Part shown: positions 24,754 to 33,616 of the stretch, piece after piece
Position numbering within the stretch: position 1 is the first letter of the stretch
Layout: each line of letters begins with the position of its first letter
DNA from: Tardiphaga robiniae
GTDB taxonomy: Bacteria; Pseudomonadota; Alphaproteobacteria; Rhizobiales; Xanthobacteraceae
Direction of reading: 5' to 3'
DNA length: 64,000 nt
Assembly: GCF_013359755.1 (NCBI RefSeq)
Contig: NZ_JABMCJ010000078.1
Location: forward strand, 1-64,000
Notes under the pieces: model-generated
Databases searched by the model: none
Told to the model about the DNA's origin: nothing
Seen by the model: only the letters and a program-made list of their open reading frames with translations
Translations under genes and position numbers: made by a program

Positions 24754-26384
24754 GCGCCGTGGACAATCCGATCCTCACCATCGACGGCCTCAGCGTGAAG
24801 CTGCCCAAGGGCGCCGACCGCTCGCATGCGCTGAACGGCGTCTCGATGGCGATTTCCGCCGATGAGATCGTCTGCGTGGTCGGCGAGTCCGGCTCCGGCA
24901 AGTCTGTCATGGCCAACGCCATCATGCGGCTGCTGCCCGGCGAAGTTGCCATCGATGGCGGCCGCGTGCTGTTCGAGGGCAAGGACCTCGCCAGCGCGTC
25001 GAATACCGAGATGCGCAAAGTGCGCGGCGCCGGCATCGCAATGATCTTCCAGGAGCCGATGACGGCGCTCAATCCGCTGCGCACCATCGGCGACCAGATC
25101 GGCGAGATGTTCGAGATCCATACCGAACTCTCCAAGACCGAGATCAAGGCACGCGTGCTGGGGCTGCTGCAGGACGTGCACATTCCCGATCCCGTACAGG
25201 CCGCGCGTGCCTATCCGCACGAACTCTCCGGCGGCCAGCGTCAGCGCGCGATGATCGCCATGGCGCTGGCGCTCGATCCGCGCCTCCTGATCGCGGATGA
25301 GCCGACCACCGCGCTTGACGTCACCACACAGGCGCAGATCCTGAAGCTGATCAAGGAATTGCAGAGCCGCAGGAATACCGCGGTGCTGTTCATCACCCAC
25401 GATTTTGGGGTGGTCGCCGAGATCGCCGACAGGGTCGTGGTGATGCAGCACGGCAATGTGGTCGAACAGGGAGCGGTCAAGGACGTGCTGACGAATCCGC
25501 AGCATCCCTATACGCAGCAGCTGATCGCTGCGGTGCCTCCGCTGACGGCGCCGCCGCCGCGCGCACTGTCCGACGACATCATCCTGACGCTCGACAACGT
25601 CTCGAAGACCTATCGCAATGGCGGCTTTCTCGGACGCGGCGTGCGTGTGACCCATGCGGTGAAGTCCGTCTCCCTGAAACTGCCACGTGGTGCGACGCTG
25701 GGCATTGTCGGCGAGTCAGGTTCGGGCAAATCGACGCTGGCCCGCTGCATCATCAGGCTGATCGATCCCGATGGCGGCGCGATCGTGCTGGAAGGCAAGG
25801 ACTGGGCGAAGCTCACGCGCGACGAGGTGCGCCGCGAGACCAAGCACATCCAGATGGTGTTTCAGGACCCGTTCGCCTCGCTGAACCCGCGCCGCAAGGC
25901 CGGCGACCTCGTGGCGCAGGGTCCGATCGTACACGGTACGCCGCGTGCGCAGGCAGTGGCACAGGCGAAGGAGCTGTTCCGACTGGTCGGCCTCGATCCC
26001 TCGGCCATCGATCGCTTCCCGCACGAATTCTCCGGCGGCCAACGCCAGCGCATCGGCCTCGCACGTGCGCTCGCGCTGAAGCCCGACGTGCTGGTGGCCG
26101 ACGAGGCTGTCTCGGCGCTCGACGTCTCGGTGCAGGCGCAGGTGCTGAAGATGCTGCACGAGTTGCGCGAGCGGCTTGGGCTCTCGATCGTCTTCATCAC
26201 GCACGATCTGCGCGTTGCCGCGCAGATCTGCGATCTCGTCGCGGTCATGAAGGACGGCGAAGTCGTCGAACATGGATTGGCCGGCGAGGTGTTCGGCAAT
26301 CCGCAGCATGCCTATACGCAGGCGCTGCTGGCCTCGATCCCCGGCGGCGATTTCGCGCGCAGCCGGAAGCCGGTGACGGTGTAG
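24750..26384 (+). CDS. Fused double ATPase of the peptide-type ABC importer (DppD-DppF-like)
   Basis: A 544-residue protein with two complete ABC domains in one chain. The first has Walker A GESGSGKSV, signature LSGGQRQRA and Walker B LIADEPTTALD; the second has GESGSGKST, FSGGQRQRI and VLVADEAVSALD. Each is followed by the oligopeptide-transporter C-terminal segment (NPQHPYTQQL and NPQHAYTQAL). Fused ATPases of this type are common in Rhizobiales importers. It ends the importer operon. Confidence 0.93.
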   Translation: MSAVDNPILTIDGLSVKLPKGADRSHALNGVSMAISADEIVCVVGESGSGKSVMANAIMRLLPGEVAIDGGRVLFEGKDLASASNTEMRKVRGAGIAMIFQEPMTALNPLRTIGDQIGEMFEIHTELSKTEIKARVLGLLQDVHIPDPVQAARAYPHELSGGQRQRAMIAMALALDPRLLIADEPTTALDVTTQAQILKLIKELQSRRNTAVLFITHDFGVVAEIADRVVVMQHGNVVEQGAVKDVLTNPQHPYTQQLIAAVPPLTAPPPRALSDDIILTLDNVSKTYRNGGFLGRGVRVTHAVKSVSLKLPRGATLGIVGESGSGKSTLARCIIRLIDPDGGAIVLEGKDWAKLTRDEVRRETKHIQMVFQDPFASLNPRRKAGDLVAQGPIVHGTPRAQAVAQAKELFRLVGLDPSAIDRFPHEFSGGQRQRIGLARALALKPDVLVADEAVSALDVSVQAQVLKMLHELRERLGLSIVFITHDLRVAAQICDLVAVMKDGEVVEHGLAGEVFGNPQHAYTQALLASIPGGDFARSRKPVTV

Positions 26385-26389
26385 CTCCA

Positions 26390-26502
26390 TCCCTCATGGT
26401 GAGGAGCGCGCACTTGCGCGCGTCTCGAACCATGAGATGGCTAGGTTCCGAGCTCGCGCCCATCCTTCGAGACGCCGCTGCGCGGCTCCTCAGAATGAGG
26501 GC
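26390..26502. repeat. Palindromic intergenic repeat, family D
   Basis: CCCTCATGGTGAGGAGC followed by a GCGCGCACTTGCGCGC hairpin on the left, and CCTTCGAGACGCCGCTGCGCGGCTCCTCAGAATGAGGG on the right in two stretches, mirror each other. It lies between the convergent ATPase and FAD-oxidoreductase genes and may end both transcripts. Confidence 0.65.
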
Positions 26503-26519
26503 TGAGTGTGTGGCGTACG

Positions 26520-27824
26520 CTAAGCCATCTCCTTCGCGTCCCTTCGCCGGTACACCAGCAGCATGAACGGCGCGAGCAGGCGCATCAGGCCGTGGGCTGC
26601 GATCGGGACTGGCTCGGAGAATGGCAGCGCCAGTTCGCTCTCCGGCACGCCGCGCACCACCTTCGAGAATTCATCGCCGAGCGCCACCGACAGCGCCACG
26701 CCGCGGCCATTGCAGCCGGTCCAGCCATAGGCATTCGGCCCGAGCTTGTGCATGCGCGGCAGGAAGTCCGTGGTCATGCCGACATAGCCGTTCCAGACAT
26801 AGTCGAACTGGACATCGCCGATCTGTGGCCACAGCCGCTTCAGACGTTCCGCGACCATAACTTTCAGCCGCTCCGTCTTGTCGCCGAGGCCGACCACATT
26901 GCCGCCGGTAACCAGACGATTGCGCGCATCGTAACGCGCGAAATACAGTTCGCCATGCGTATCCGACATCGACTGCCGGCCGGGGATGATGGTCTTGCGT
27001 GCCTCGTCCGACAGCGGCTGCGTCGCCATCTGCCATGACAGCACCGGCATCACTTCGCTGGCGATGCCCGGGGAGAGCTGCTTGGAGAATTCACCGGTAT
27101 AGGCATTGGTGGCGACGATCAGGCTGCGTGCGCGAACCTCGCCGTTCTTCGTCTTGACGATCCAGCGATCACCCTTGCGCTCATAGCTCTCCACCGGCGA
27201 GCGCGCATAGATGCGGCCGCCCTGCTCCAGCACCACACGCGCAAGGCCGCGCGCCAGCGCCAGCGGATTGATATGGCCGCCGGTCTTGTTCCAGAACCCG
27301 CCGAACCACGCATCGGAGCCGAGCAGCCCGCGCATCTGTTCGCGTGACAGCAACTCGACCGGCGCGCCATGTTTCGACCATTGCCGCACGCGGCGCTCGG
27401 CGATCTTGATGCGGCCCGGCGAATGCACCGGCTGGATCCAGCCATTTTGTTCGGCCTCGGCCTGGATCTGATAGCGGCGCGTGAGATCGAACAGGATCGA
27501 GGCGCTGTCGCGGATCAGACCGACGAGGCGCTCGCCGGCGGCGCCATAGCGCTTGATGATGTCTTCCGGATCGGGCCGCGACAGTGTCGGAATTACCTGG
27601 CCGTTGTTGCGCCCCGACGCACCCCAGCCGGGCTCCATCGCCTCGACCACGGCGACATCGACACCGGCTTCTCGCAGATGCAGCGCCGTCGAGAGCCCCG
27701 TGAAGCCGCCGCCGATGACGACCACATCGGCATCAACAGCGCCTTTCAGCTCGGGCAAGTCCGGACCCGGAGGCGTGACGCCGGCCCAGAGCGACTTCGG
27801 CCAGGGCACAGTTGCGGTATCCAT
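26520..27824 (-). CDS. FAD-dependent oxidoreductase (DAO family, gamma-glutamylputrescine-oxidase-like)
   Basis: A 434-residue protein of the glycine/D-amino-acid oxidase family. The FAD-binding dinucleotide motif is VVVIGGGFTGLSTALHL near residues 31-47, and the C-terminal WNGYVGMTTDFLPRMH segment is typical. ATG 27824 has AAAGG at the proper distance and is preferred over an upstream start at 27848. Members oxidise secondary or D-amino acids, sarcosine or gamma-glutamylputrescine. It is divergent from the VOC gene and next to an importer for peptide-like compounds; it may oxidise the imported amine. Substrate is not determined. Confidence 0.85.
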   Translation of the reverse strand: MDTATVPWPKSLWAGVTPPGPDLPELKGAVDADVVVIGGGFTGLSTALHLREAGVDVAVVEAMEPGWGASGRNNGQVIPTLSRPDPEDIIKRYGAAGERLVGLIRDSASILFDLTRRYQIQAEAEQNGWIQPVHSPGRIKIAERRVRQWSKHGAPVELLSREQMRGLLGSDAWFGGFWNKTGGHINPLALARGLARVVLEQGGRIYARSPVESYERKGDRWIVKTKNGEVRARSLIVATNAYTGEFSKQLSPGIASEVMPVLSWQMATQPLSDEARKTIIPGRQSMSDTHGELYFARYDARNRLVTGGNVVGLGDKTERLKVMVAERLKRLWPQIGDVQFDYVWNGYVGMTTDFLPRMHKLGPNAYGWTGCNGRGVALSVALGDEFSKVVRGVPESELALPFSEPVPIAAHGLMRLLAPFMLLVYRRRDAKEMA

Positions 27825-27948
27825 CGTCACGCCTTTCTGCAGCATCAATCATGCATTGCGCCGCGCAAACCGAACATAACCGTTCTCTTGCGGCACCCCT
27901 GCATTCTGCATAGTTTACGGCCCTGATCCATTGCAAGGTAATGAGCAC

Positions 27949-28806
27949 GTGACGCTGAAAAACATCGTTGGAATCGACCACGCCGTGGTCGTCGTCAAGG
28001 ACCTCGACGCTGCTGCTGCGAACTGGAAGAGCCTCGGCTTTACGGTCTCGCCGCGCGGCACCCACAGCGCCAAGATGGGCTCCGGCAATTACACCATGAT
28101 GCTCGGCCCGGATTACGTCGAACTGCTCGGCGTGCTGAACGAGACCGAGCACAATGCGCCGACGCGGGCGTTTCTCGCCAAGCGCGGCGACGGCATCGAG
28201 CGCATCGCCTTCACCACCACCGACGCCGCTGTCGGCGCCGAGGAAATCCGCGCACGCGGCTACACGCCGATCGGCCCGACCGATTTCGAACGTCCGGTGA
28301 CGATGCCGGACGGCAGCCTGAGCGCGGCGAAATTCGCCACCTATCAGTGGCCTTATGAGGAAGCGCCCGGCGGCCTCCGCATCTTCGCCTGCCAGCACAA
28401 GACCCGCGAGACCGTGTGGATTCCCGAGCTGCAGGTGCATGCCAATACGGCGAAGCGCCTGAAGAAGGTGTTCATCGTCACGCCGGAGCCGGAGACAGAC
28501 GCGCAGCATATGGCGAAGCTGATCGACGGATCGACGAAGACCGAAGCCGATGGCGCCGTGACTGTGCCGTCGGGCGGCGACCGCGCCGACTTTGTGTTCG
28601 TCACCAAGGACGTGCTTGCGAAACACTTCCCTGGCACGTCACTGGCGGGCATTCCGGAGCGCGGCGGCATTTCGCTGGTGTTCGGCGTGGCGGATGTGGC
28701 GGCGGCCGAAAAGGCTGTGGGTTCAGCCGGCAGCCGCAGCGATGTCGGCGTCGTCGTGCCGCCGAGCAAGGGCAACGGTGTGTTGCTGGCGTTTGTGAAG
28801 GATTGA
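27949..28806 (+). CDS. VOC-superfamily (glyoxalase-like) protein
   Basis: A 285-residue protein with an N-terminal VOC module (GIDHAVVVVKDLDAAAANW) and a second, more diverged half, as in the Glyoxalase_3 family. The start is probably GTG 27949 with AAGG upstream; a TTG six codons earlier is less likely. VOC proteins are metal-dependent lyases, isomerases or dioxygenases, or non-catalytic binders. It is divergent from the FAD oxidoreductase and likely shares its regulation. Function is unknown. Confidence 0.8.
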   Translation: MTLKNIVGIDHAVVVVKDLDAAAANWKSLGFTVSPRGTHSAKMGSGNYTMMLGPDYVELLGVLNETEHNAPTRAFLAKRGDGIERIAFTTTDAAVGAEEIRARGYTPIGPTDFERPVTMPDGSLSAAKFATYQWPYEEAPGGLRIFACQHKTRETVWIPELQVHANTAKRLKKVFIVTPEPETDAQHMAKLIDGSTKTEADGAVTVPSGGDRADFVFVTKDVLAKHFPGTSLAGIPERGGISLVFGVADVAAAEKAVGSAGSRSDVGVVVPPSKGNGVLLAFVKD

Positions 28807-28828
28807 GAGGGCGCACTGCCCCCTCCTC

Positions 28829-28913
28829 GTCATCCCCGGGCTTGACCCGGGGATCCATCTTTTTGAAGATGACGGGTGCGAAAGATGGATGGCCGGGTCA
28901 AGCCCGGCCATGA
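28829..28913. repeat. Palindromic intergenic repeat, family B
   Basis: GTCATCCCCGGGCTTGACC at the left and GGTCAAGCCCGGCCATGAC at the right are near-perfect inverted copies, with inner GGATCCATC and GATGGATGG arms. It lies between convergent VOC and M20 genes and may act as a bidirectional terminator. Confidence 0.7.
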
Positions 28914-28940
28914 CAGCGTAAAGCACGAGCACCATTGCTC

Positions 28941-28960
28941 ATCGTTACTATAGCAACGAT
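28941..28960. terminator. Inverted repeat at the end of the M20 gene
   Basis: ATCGTT (28941-28946) and AACGAT (28955-28960) form 6-bp arms around 8 bases, touching the stop codon of the M20 gene. There is no T run, so this is a weak terminator candidate only. Confidence 0.25.
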
Positions 28961-30342
28961 TACGTCCGCACCGGCGCCTCACCCAAATCCCAGAACAACC
29001 CCGCCATGATGTTCAGCGCCTGTTCCGTCACCGGAAGAAGAATGTGTTCATCGGGCGCGTGCTGCGAGCAGCCGGGATAGGAATGCGGCACCCACACGGT
29101 GGGCAGGCCGAGAATATCCGTGAACACGTCATTCGGTAGCGAGCCGCCGAAATTCGGCAGCAGCGCCGGCGCGCTACCCGTCGTCTTGCGAACGGATTCG
29201 ACCGCCCAGCCCACCCATGGATTGTCGATATCGGTGCGCGAGGCCGAAAAATATTGCGACTGGCTCACCTTGATGTCGGCAAAACCGTTTGCGGCAAGGT
29301 GTTTCTCGATTGCCGGTACGACATTCTCGATGTCGGTGCCGACGACGAAGCGGAGCTGCAGCACCGCGCTGGCCTTGCCGGGAATGGCATTGGCGGGATT
29401 GTTGATATTGCCGGCATTGATCGCCAGCACTTCCAGCGTATTCCAGGCATAGAGCCGCTCCGCCGGCGATAGTCCGTCCTCACCCCAATTCTCGGAGAGC
29501 GCAGGTTCATCGGCGGTCGGCGCGACGATCACATCCGCCAGAGCCGCACGGACCTGGTTGGAAATGCGCGGCGGCTTCAATGCGTCGAGCAGGATGCGGC
29601 CGTTGCTGTCGACCAGCGTCGCTATCGCCGAAGCGAGGATCGTCGCCGGATTGGCAAGTAGCCCGCCCCAGTTGCCGGAATGATGCGCGCCGTCACGCAG
29701 CTCGATGTCGAGATGGATGCGGCGGCCACCACGGCAGCCGAGAAAGATCGTCGGACGCTCGGCAGAGAGACGCGGGCCATCGGAAGCCAGAAACAGGTCG
29801 GCCTTCAGCGCATCGCGATGGGCTTCGCAGACCTTCGGCAGATCGGGTGAGCCGATCTCCTCGCCCATCTCGATGATGAACTTGGCATTGAAGCCCAGTT
29901 TGCCGCCGCGCGCTTCATGCACGGCGCGGAGGGCCGCGATGTTGATGGCGTGCTGGCCTTTATTGTCGGCGGTGCCGCGGCCATAGACGCGCTCGCCGAC
30001 GGTGGTGCAGCGCCACGGATCGAGCCCGTCGCGCCACTCGCCTTCCATGCCGGGGACCACATCGCCATGGCCATACATCAGCACGGTCGGCAGGTCGTCG
30101 CTCTCATGATAGGTCGCGAGCAGATGTGGCCCGCGCCCCGACGGCGACGGGATGATGTCAGTCGTAAAGCCGAGCGCCGTGAAGGTCGGCGTCAGTTCCT
30201 GCTCAAGATAGGCGCGCAGATCGTCGGCGCGCTTGTCGCTCTGGCTCTCGGTCTTGTAACCCACCATGCGATCGAGCGTGGCGAGGAAATCACCCGACGT
30301 GAACTGCGCGTTGACCCGCGCGATGGCATCGATCCGTGTCAT
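28960..30342 (-). CDS. M20-family metallopeptidase/amidohydrolase
   Basis: A 460-residue zinc hydrolase of the M20 family. Zinc-site motifs are visible: MYGHGDVVPG, then GRGTADNKGQ, the catalytic EMGEEIGS, and HSGNWGG in the dimerisation/lid region. Members cut dipeptides, N-acyl or N-carbamoyl amino acids. It lies one base after the class III PLP enzyme, so it is the third gene of a tight minus-strand operon (kinase, PLP enzyme, hydrolase). It may free the amino acid that the other two process, for example from a dipeptide brought in by the importer at 21.3-26.4 kb; that is inference. Confidence 0.88.
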   Translation of the reverse strand: MTRIDAIARVNAQFTSGDFLATLDRMVGYKTESQSDKRADDLRAYLEQELTPTFTALGFTTDIIPSPSGRGPHLLATYHESDDLPTVLMYGHGDVVPGMEGEWRDGLDPWRCTTVGERVYGRGTADNKGQHAINIAALRAVHEARGGKLGFNAKFIIEMGEEIGSPDLPKVCEAHRDALKADLFLASDGPRLSAERPTIFLGCRGGRRIHLDIELRDGAHHSGNWGGLLANPATILASAIATLVDSNGRILLDALKPPRISNQVRAALADVIVAPTADEPALSENWGEDGLSPAERLYAWNTLEVLAINAGNINNPANAIPGKASAVLQLRFVVGTDIENVVPAIEKHLAANGFADIKVSQSQYFSASRTDIDNPWVGWAVESVRKTTGSAPALLPNFGGSLPNDVFTDILGLPTVWVPHSYPGCSQHAPDEHILLPVTEQALNIMAGLFWDLGEAPVRT

Positions 30343-30343
30343 C

Positions 30344-31687
30344 TCAGAGCGATGCCATCACGGCTTCGGCCTCGGTCAGCAGCCGGTCGGCATTTGCCTC
30401 GGTGAAGACCAGCGGCGGGCGAACCTTCAGCACATTGGCATGAGGGCCCGTCGCCGAGATCAGCACGCGACGTGCGCGCAGACCATTGACCACGGCAGAT
30501 GCAGCGGCGGCATCCGGCTCTTTGGTGCTGCGATCCTTCACGAGTTCGACGCCGACATAGAGGCCGGAGCCACGGACGTCACCGATCTGCTCATATTTCT
30601 TCGCCAGTGCATGGAAGCCGTCACGCAGGATCTTGCCGACACGGAGTGAATTCTCGACCAACTTCTCGTCGCGAATGACATTCAGCACAGCCTGTGCGGC
30701 CGCCATCGCGACGGTGTTGCCGCCGAACGTGTTGAAGTAGCGGTTGTCGCGGCCGAATTTCTCCACGATCTCCGGCAGCATCACGGCGGCAGCAACAGGG
30801 TAGCCATTGCCCATCGGCTTGCCCATGGTGATGATATCAGGCGTGATGCCGTGGCGCTGATAGCCCCAGAGCTTTTCACCGCTGCGGCCGAAGCCGGACT
30901 GAACTTCATCGGCGATGAAGACGCCACCGGCCTTGTGCACGACATCGATCACCGGCTTCAGCACGTCGGTCGGGTGTGAGAAGATGCCATCGGACGAGAA
31001 CATCGAATCCGCAATAAAGGCGGCAACGCCGGCGCCGCGGCGCTGCAGGTCAACGATCTGCTCCGACACTTTCTCGGCCATCCAGGCACCGATCTTCTCC
31101 GGCGCAATACGATAGGAATCCGGCGCAGGGACGCGGCGCACGAAAGTGCCGAGCGGCGAATACGGCCCGAGCGATGGCGAGAAGCCCGCGGTCAGCTCCG
31201 AATTGCCGTGATAGGCCTCCTCGGTGATGATGATGCCCTGATTGCCGGTATGATGCTTGGCCATGCGGACGGCGAGATCGTTGGCTTCCGAGCCGGTGCA
31301 GGTGAACATCGCATGGCGCTTCGGCCCCTCGAACGTGCCGAGCAGGTCTTCGGCGTAATCGAGAATGCCTTTCTGGATGTAGCGCGTGTGGGTGCAGATG
31401 GTCTGTGCCTGCTGGGTGATGGCATCGACCACGCGCGGATGGCAGTGGCCGACTGACACCACGTTATTATAGGCGTCGAGATATTCGTTGCCTTCCGAGT
31501 CATAGAGCAGCACGCCTTTGGCGCGCGCGACCTCGACGGGGTTGCTGTAGAACAGCCGGTAGGCCGGGCCGAGTAACTCAGTGCGGCGCGTGACGAGCTT
31601 GCGGCTCTCTTCGGTGAGGCCGGTTGCCGTGGCGGGGTCGAAGCCGTTGACCATCTTGCCGCGCGGGGCGCTGGTGACTGCGGTCAT
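30344..31687 (-). CDS. Class III PLP enzyme, AGXT2L-like (aminotransferase or phospholyase)
   Basis: A 447-residue class III aminotransferase-fold protein. The PLP lysine is Lys290 in TMGKPMGNGYPVA; Asp260 and Gln263 in IADEVQSGFGR contact the cofactor. From memory it follows the vertebrate AGXT2L1/AGXT2L2 proteins (ethanolamine-phosphate and 5-phosphohydroxylysine phospholyases) better than ordinary transaminases: NNVVSVGHCHP, RYFNTFGGN and RVLISATGPHANVLKVRPP. Those enzymes remove phosphate and ammonia rather than transfer amino groups. The adjacent APH kinase makes a phospholyase role attractive. An omega-amino-acid transaminase remains possible. Confidence 0.85.
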   Translation of the reverse strand: MTAVTSAPRGKMVNGFDPATATGLTEESRKLVTRRTELLGPAYRLFYSNPVEVARAKGVLLYDSEGNEYLDAYNNVVSVGHCHPRVVDAITQQAQTICTHTRYIQKGILDYAEDLLGTFEGPKRHAMFTCTGSEANDLAVRMAKHHTGNQGIIITEEAYHGNSELTAGFSPSLGPYSPLGTFVRRVPAPDSYRIAPEKIGAWMAEKVSEQIVDLQRRGAGVAAFIADSMFSSDGIFSHPTDVLKPVIDVVHKAGGVFIADEVQSGFGRSGEKLWGYQRHGITPDIITMGKPMGNGYPVAAAVMLPEIVEKFGRDNRYFNTFGGNTVAMAAAQAVLNVIRDEKLVENSLRVGKILRDGFHALAKKYEQIGDVRGSGLYVGVELVKDRSTKEPDAAAASAVVNGLRARRVLISATGPHANVLKVRPPLVFTEANADRLLTEAEAVMASL

Positions 31688-31728
31688 GTTATTGTTTCCT
31701 CTGGAAGCAGGGTCGGATGTGGCGGAGA

Positions 31729-32727
31729 TTATCTGGCGAAGTCCATCAACTGATCGGAGATCTCGTCCATCGAGCGAGCGATGAACCAGTCCATCTGCAC
31801 CCAGGTCTGTTCATTGTTGCGCAGGACATAGGCGGCGACGGAAGGCACCCGGTTGGCCATGGCGGTGGACAGCAGCAGGCGCGTCGCCAGACGCGAGAAG
31901 ATCAGATGCGGAATGAGGCTCAGTTCTTCCGCGGTCAGATCGGCTATCGAGAGATAGCCCTTGAGCAGATCGCGGCCATCGGCAAAGACATCGCCCTTCA
32001 TCGCGACGGGCAACTGGTTGAGCATCGCCGTCGACGCATCGATAGCGATCGCGGTCCGGACCGTATCGCCGAAATCGATGATGCCGCTGACAAAACCCGG
32101 CAGCGACGCATCGACGACGACATTGGAGCGCGTGAAATCGTTATGCAGCACCTGCATGCGGCACTGCTTGAGCCGGCCCTCGATCGCCGCGAAGCGCTCA
32201 AGCGCCGCCTCGACCTTGCGGCGCTGGCCGGCATCGGTGATTTCCGCCAGCAGATCGCGCAGCGTCAGCAGGTTCTTGACGTCCCATGCGACAACCCGGG
32301 AATCCGACGGATGGCTGAAATCCGCCAGTGCGAGGCGGAGCCGCGCCAGCAATTTGCCGATCTCGGCCCGACCCGACGCAGTGGACGGCACCTCACTCAA
32401 AGGCTGGCCTTCGAGATAGGACATCATCCGCACCTGCCGGTTCTGACCGGCGCGATCCAGATAATTGAAATGCCGCTCGCCCTTGTCGTTGGGGATGACG
32501 CGCGGCACCGGCAGATCGGGCGCACGCGCCGCGACGTGATCGAGGACCTGCACCTGCAGATCAATCTCGGGAATATCCTCGATGGGGTTCGCAACCTTCA
32601 GGATAAAGCGCGGCCCGCTTGCCGGCGCGATCCGGAAGGTGTCGTCCTTCTCGGTCGCAAAGCGCGTCGGACGGCCTTCGATGCCAAAACGCTCGCGGGC
32701 GAGATCGACGGCCTCATCATCCGTCAT
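31729..32727 (-). CDS. APH-family kinase (hydroxylysine-kinase-like)
   Basis: A 332-residue protein-kinase-like small-molecule phosphotransferase. The catalytic loop reads HNDFTRSNVVVD and the metal-binding loop IIDFGDTVR. The family includes choline, homoserine and hydroxylysine kinases. It lies 41 bases before the AGXT2L-like gene on the same strand, the pairing seen for hydroxylysine kinase and phospholyase. The start is uncertain: ATG 32727 lacks a good ribosome site (TATATA lies just upstream, so the message may be nearly leaderless); ATG 32760 would add 11 residues. Confidence 0.8.
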   Translation of the reverse strand: MTDDEAVDLARERFGIEGRPTRFATEKDDTFRIAPASGPRFILKVANPIEDIPEIDLQVQVLDHVAARAPDLPVPRVIPNDKGERHFNYLDRAGQNRQVRMMSYLEGQPLSEVPSTASGRAEIGKLLARLRLALADFSHPSDSRVVAWDVKNLLTLRDLLAEITDAGQRRKVEAALERFAAIEGRLKQCRMQVLHNDFTRSNVVVDASLPGFVSGIIDFGDTVRTAIAIDASTAMLNQLPVAMKGDVFADGRDLLKGYLSIADLTAEELSLIPHLIFSRLATRLLLSTAMANRVPSVAAYVLRNNEQTWVQMDWFIARSMDEISDQLMDFAR

Positions 32728-33072
32728 GTTTATATACGATGCCGCGAGTCCGCCCTGCATTGCACCCGGACGCGCGGAAGGCTCAAATGTCACCTGAACT
32801 GATCCATCTCGATTCGGAATCCGGCACGTCGCGGCCGGCACGCGCGACCATAGCAACGCTGTTCCCGCTTGTCAGGGTGTCCGCGCGGATGCGGGCATTT
32901 TCGACGAATTAAGCCCGTATTTTCTGCCTTTGCTGCCCATTTGGGCACGGATTTCGCAGAAGCCACGTCGCATACGCGCCGCATCCATCCATGCGACACC
33001 ATCTACGCCTATGGCGCTGGCCGGCCGGCGATGCAGCAGGCAACGACGTAAGCGCCGTTGCGGTGGCCTTGG
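32728..33072. other. Gap without a supported gene
   Basis: These 345 bases separate the start of the APH-kinase gene from the end of the small DUF6719 gene, both on the minus strand. Several short open frames exist but none looks like a protein. The kinase promoter should lie here. I see no repeat or strong hairpin. Confidence 0.5.
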
Positions 33073-33309
33073 CTATTTGCCCTTGACGGCACCAAGCCGC
33101 ACATCGCTGATCGGCACACAGCTCTTCTTGCGACGCTGGTTGTTCGGCGCACCTTGCACCTTCAGCACCTTGCCCGCCGAACACGAACCGTTGTCGACGA
33201 ACACGGTCGCATACGGATCCATCATCAGAGGTTCGAAGGAGAGAAATTTTTGCGCGAAACACGGCTGGGCGACGGCCGTCAGGAACAGTCCAAGTAGAAT
33301 AGTACGCAC
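33073..33309 (-). CDS. Small exported protein, DUF6719-like
   Basis: A 78-residue protein starting at GTG 33309. Residues 1-19 form a signal peptide (RTILLGLFLTAVAQPCFAQ). The mature part contains two cysteines (GSCSAGK and KSCVPIS) likely to form a disulfide, and the KVLKVQGAP segment. I recall such small periplasmic proteins as DUF6719 in Bradyrhizobium; function unknown. It follows the 59-residue membrane protein by five bases and is probably cotranscribed. Confidence 0.65.
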   Translation of the reverse strand: MRTILLGLFLTAVAQPCFAQKFLSFEPLMMDPYATVFVDNGSCSAGKVLKVQGAPNNQRRKKSCVPISDVRLGAVKGK

Positions 33310-33314
33310 GACGA

Positions 33315-33494
33315 TTATCTCACATAGATGACGAGACCGCCGATCATCACCAGGGCCGCGATAGCAAGAACATGGGCGCATGCGATCGAAACCGCCTCGA
33401 CGGCGGAACCGACCTTCTGCCTGAGCTTCGACTCCTTGAATCGGAGCATAGGCATGCGAGACGCCACTTGCGCCTTGAAACGAGAGTCAGTCAA
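33315..33494 (-). CDS. 59-residue single-span membrane protein
   Basis: This short gene reads from TTG 33494 (preceded by GGGGAC at the right distance) to TAA at 33315-33317. The first half is basic (RMPMLRFKESKLRQKVGS) and the last half one membrane span (ACAHVLAIAALVMIGGLVIY) ending in VR. An internal ATG at 33455 would give 46 residues. The stop is five bases before the DUF6719 start, which supports a two-gene operon. No function can be assigned; orientation is likely N-in with basic cytoplasmic tail. Confidence 0.55.
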   Translation of the reverse strand: MTDSRFKAQVASRMPMLRFKESKLRQKVGSAVEAVSIACAHVLAIAALVMIGGLVIYVR

Positions 33495-33616
33495 TGAGCA
33501 GTCCCCAAATGCCGGCGCAAGATGTGTCCCACTCTGCCGACGAGCAAAGACTTGCGGTCAAATGAGGCGACAGTGAGTCAGGGTAACAGCCGACAATGAT
33601 CACCGGGATTCGTCGG

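Noticed and set aside
30344-31687. Reading the class III PLP enzyme simply as a GABA or omega transaminase
   Set aside because: The segments GHCHP, GPHANVLKVRPP and the neighbouring kinase fit AGXT2L phospholyases better; transaminase activity is kept as an alternative.
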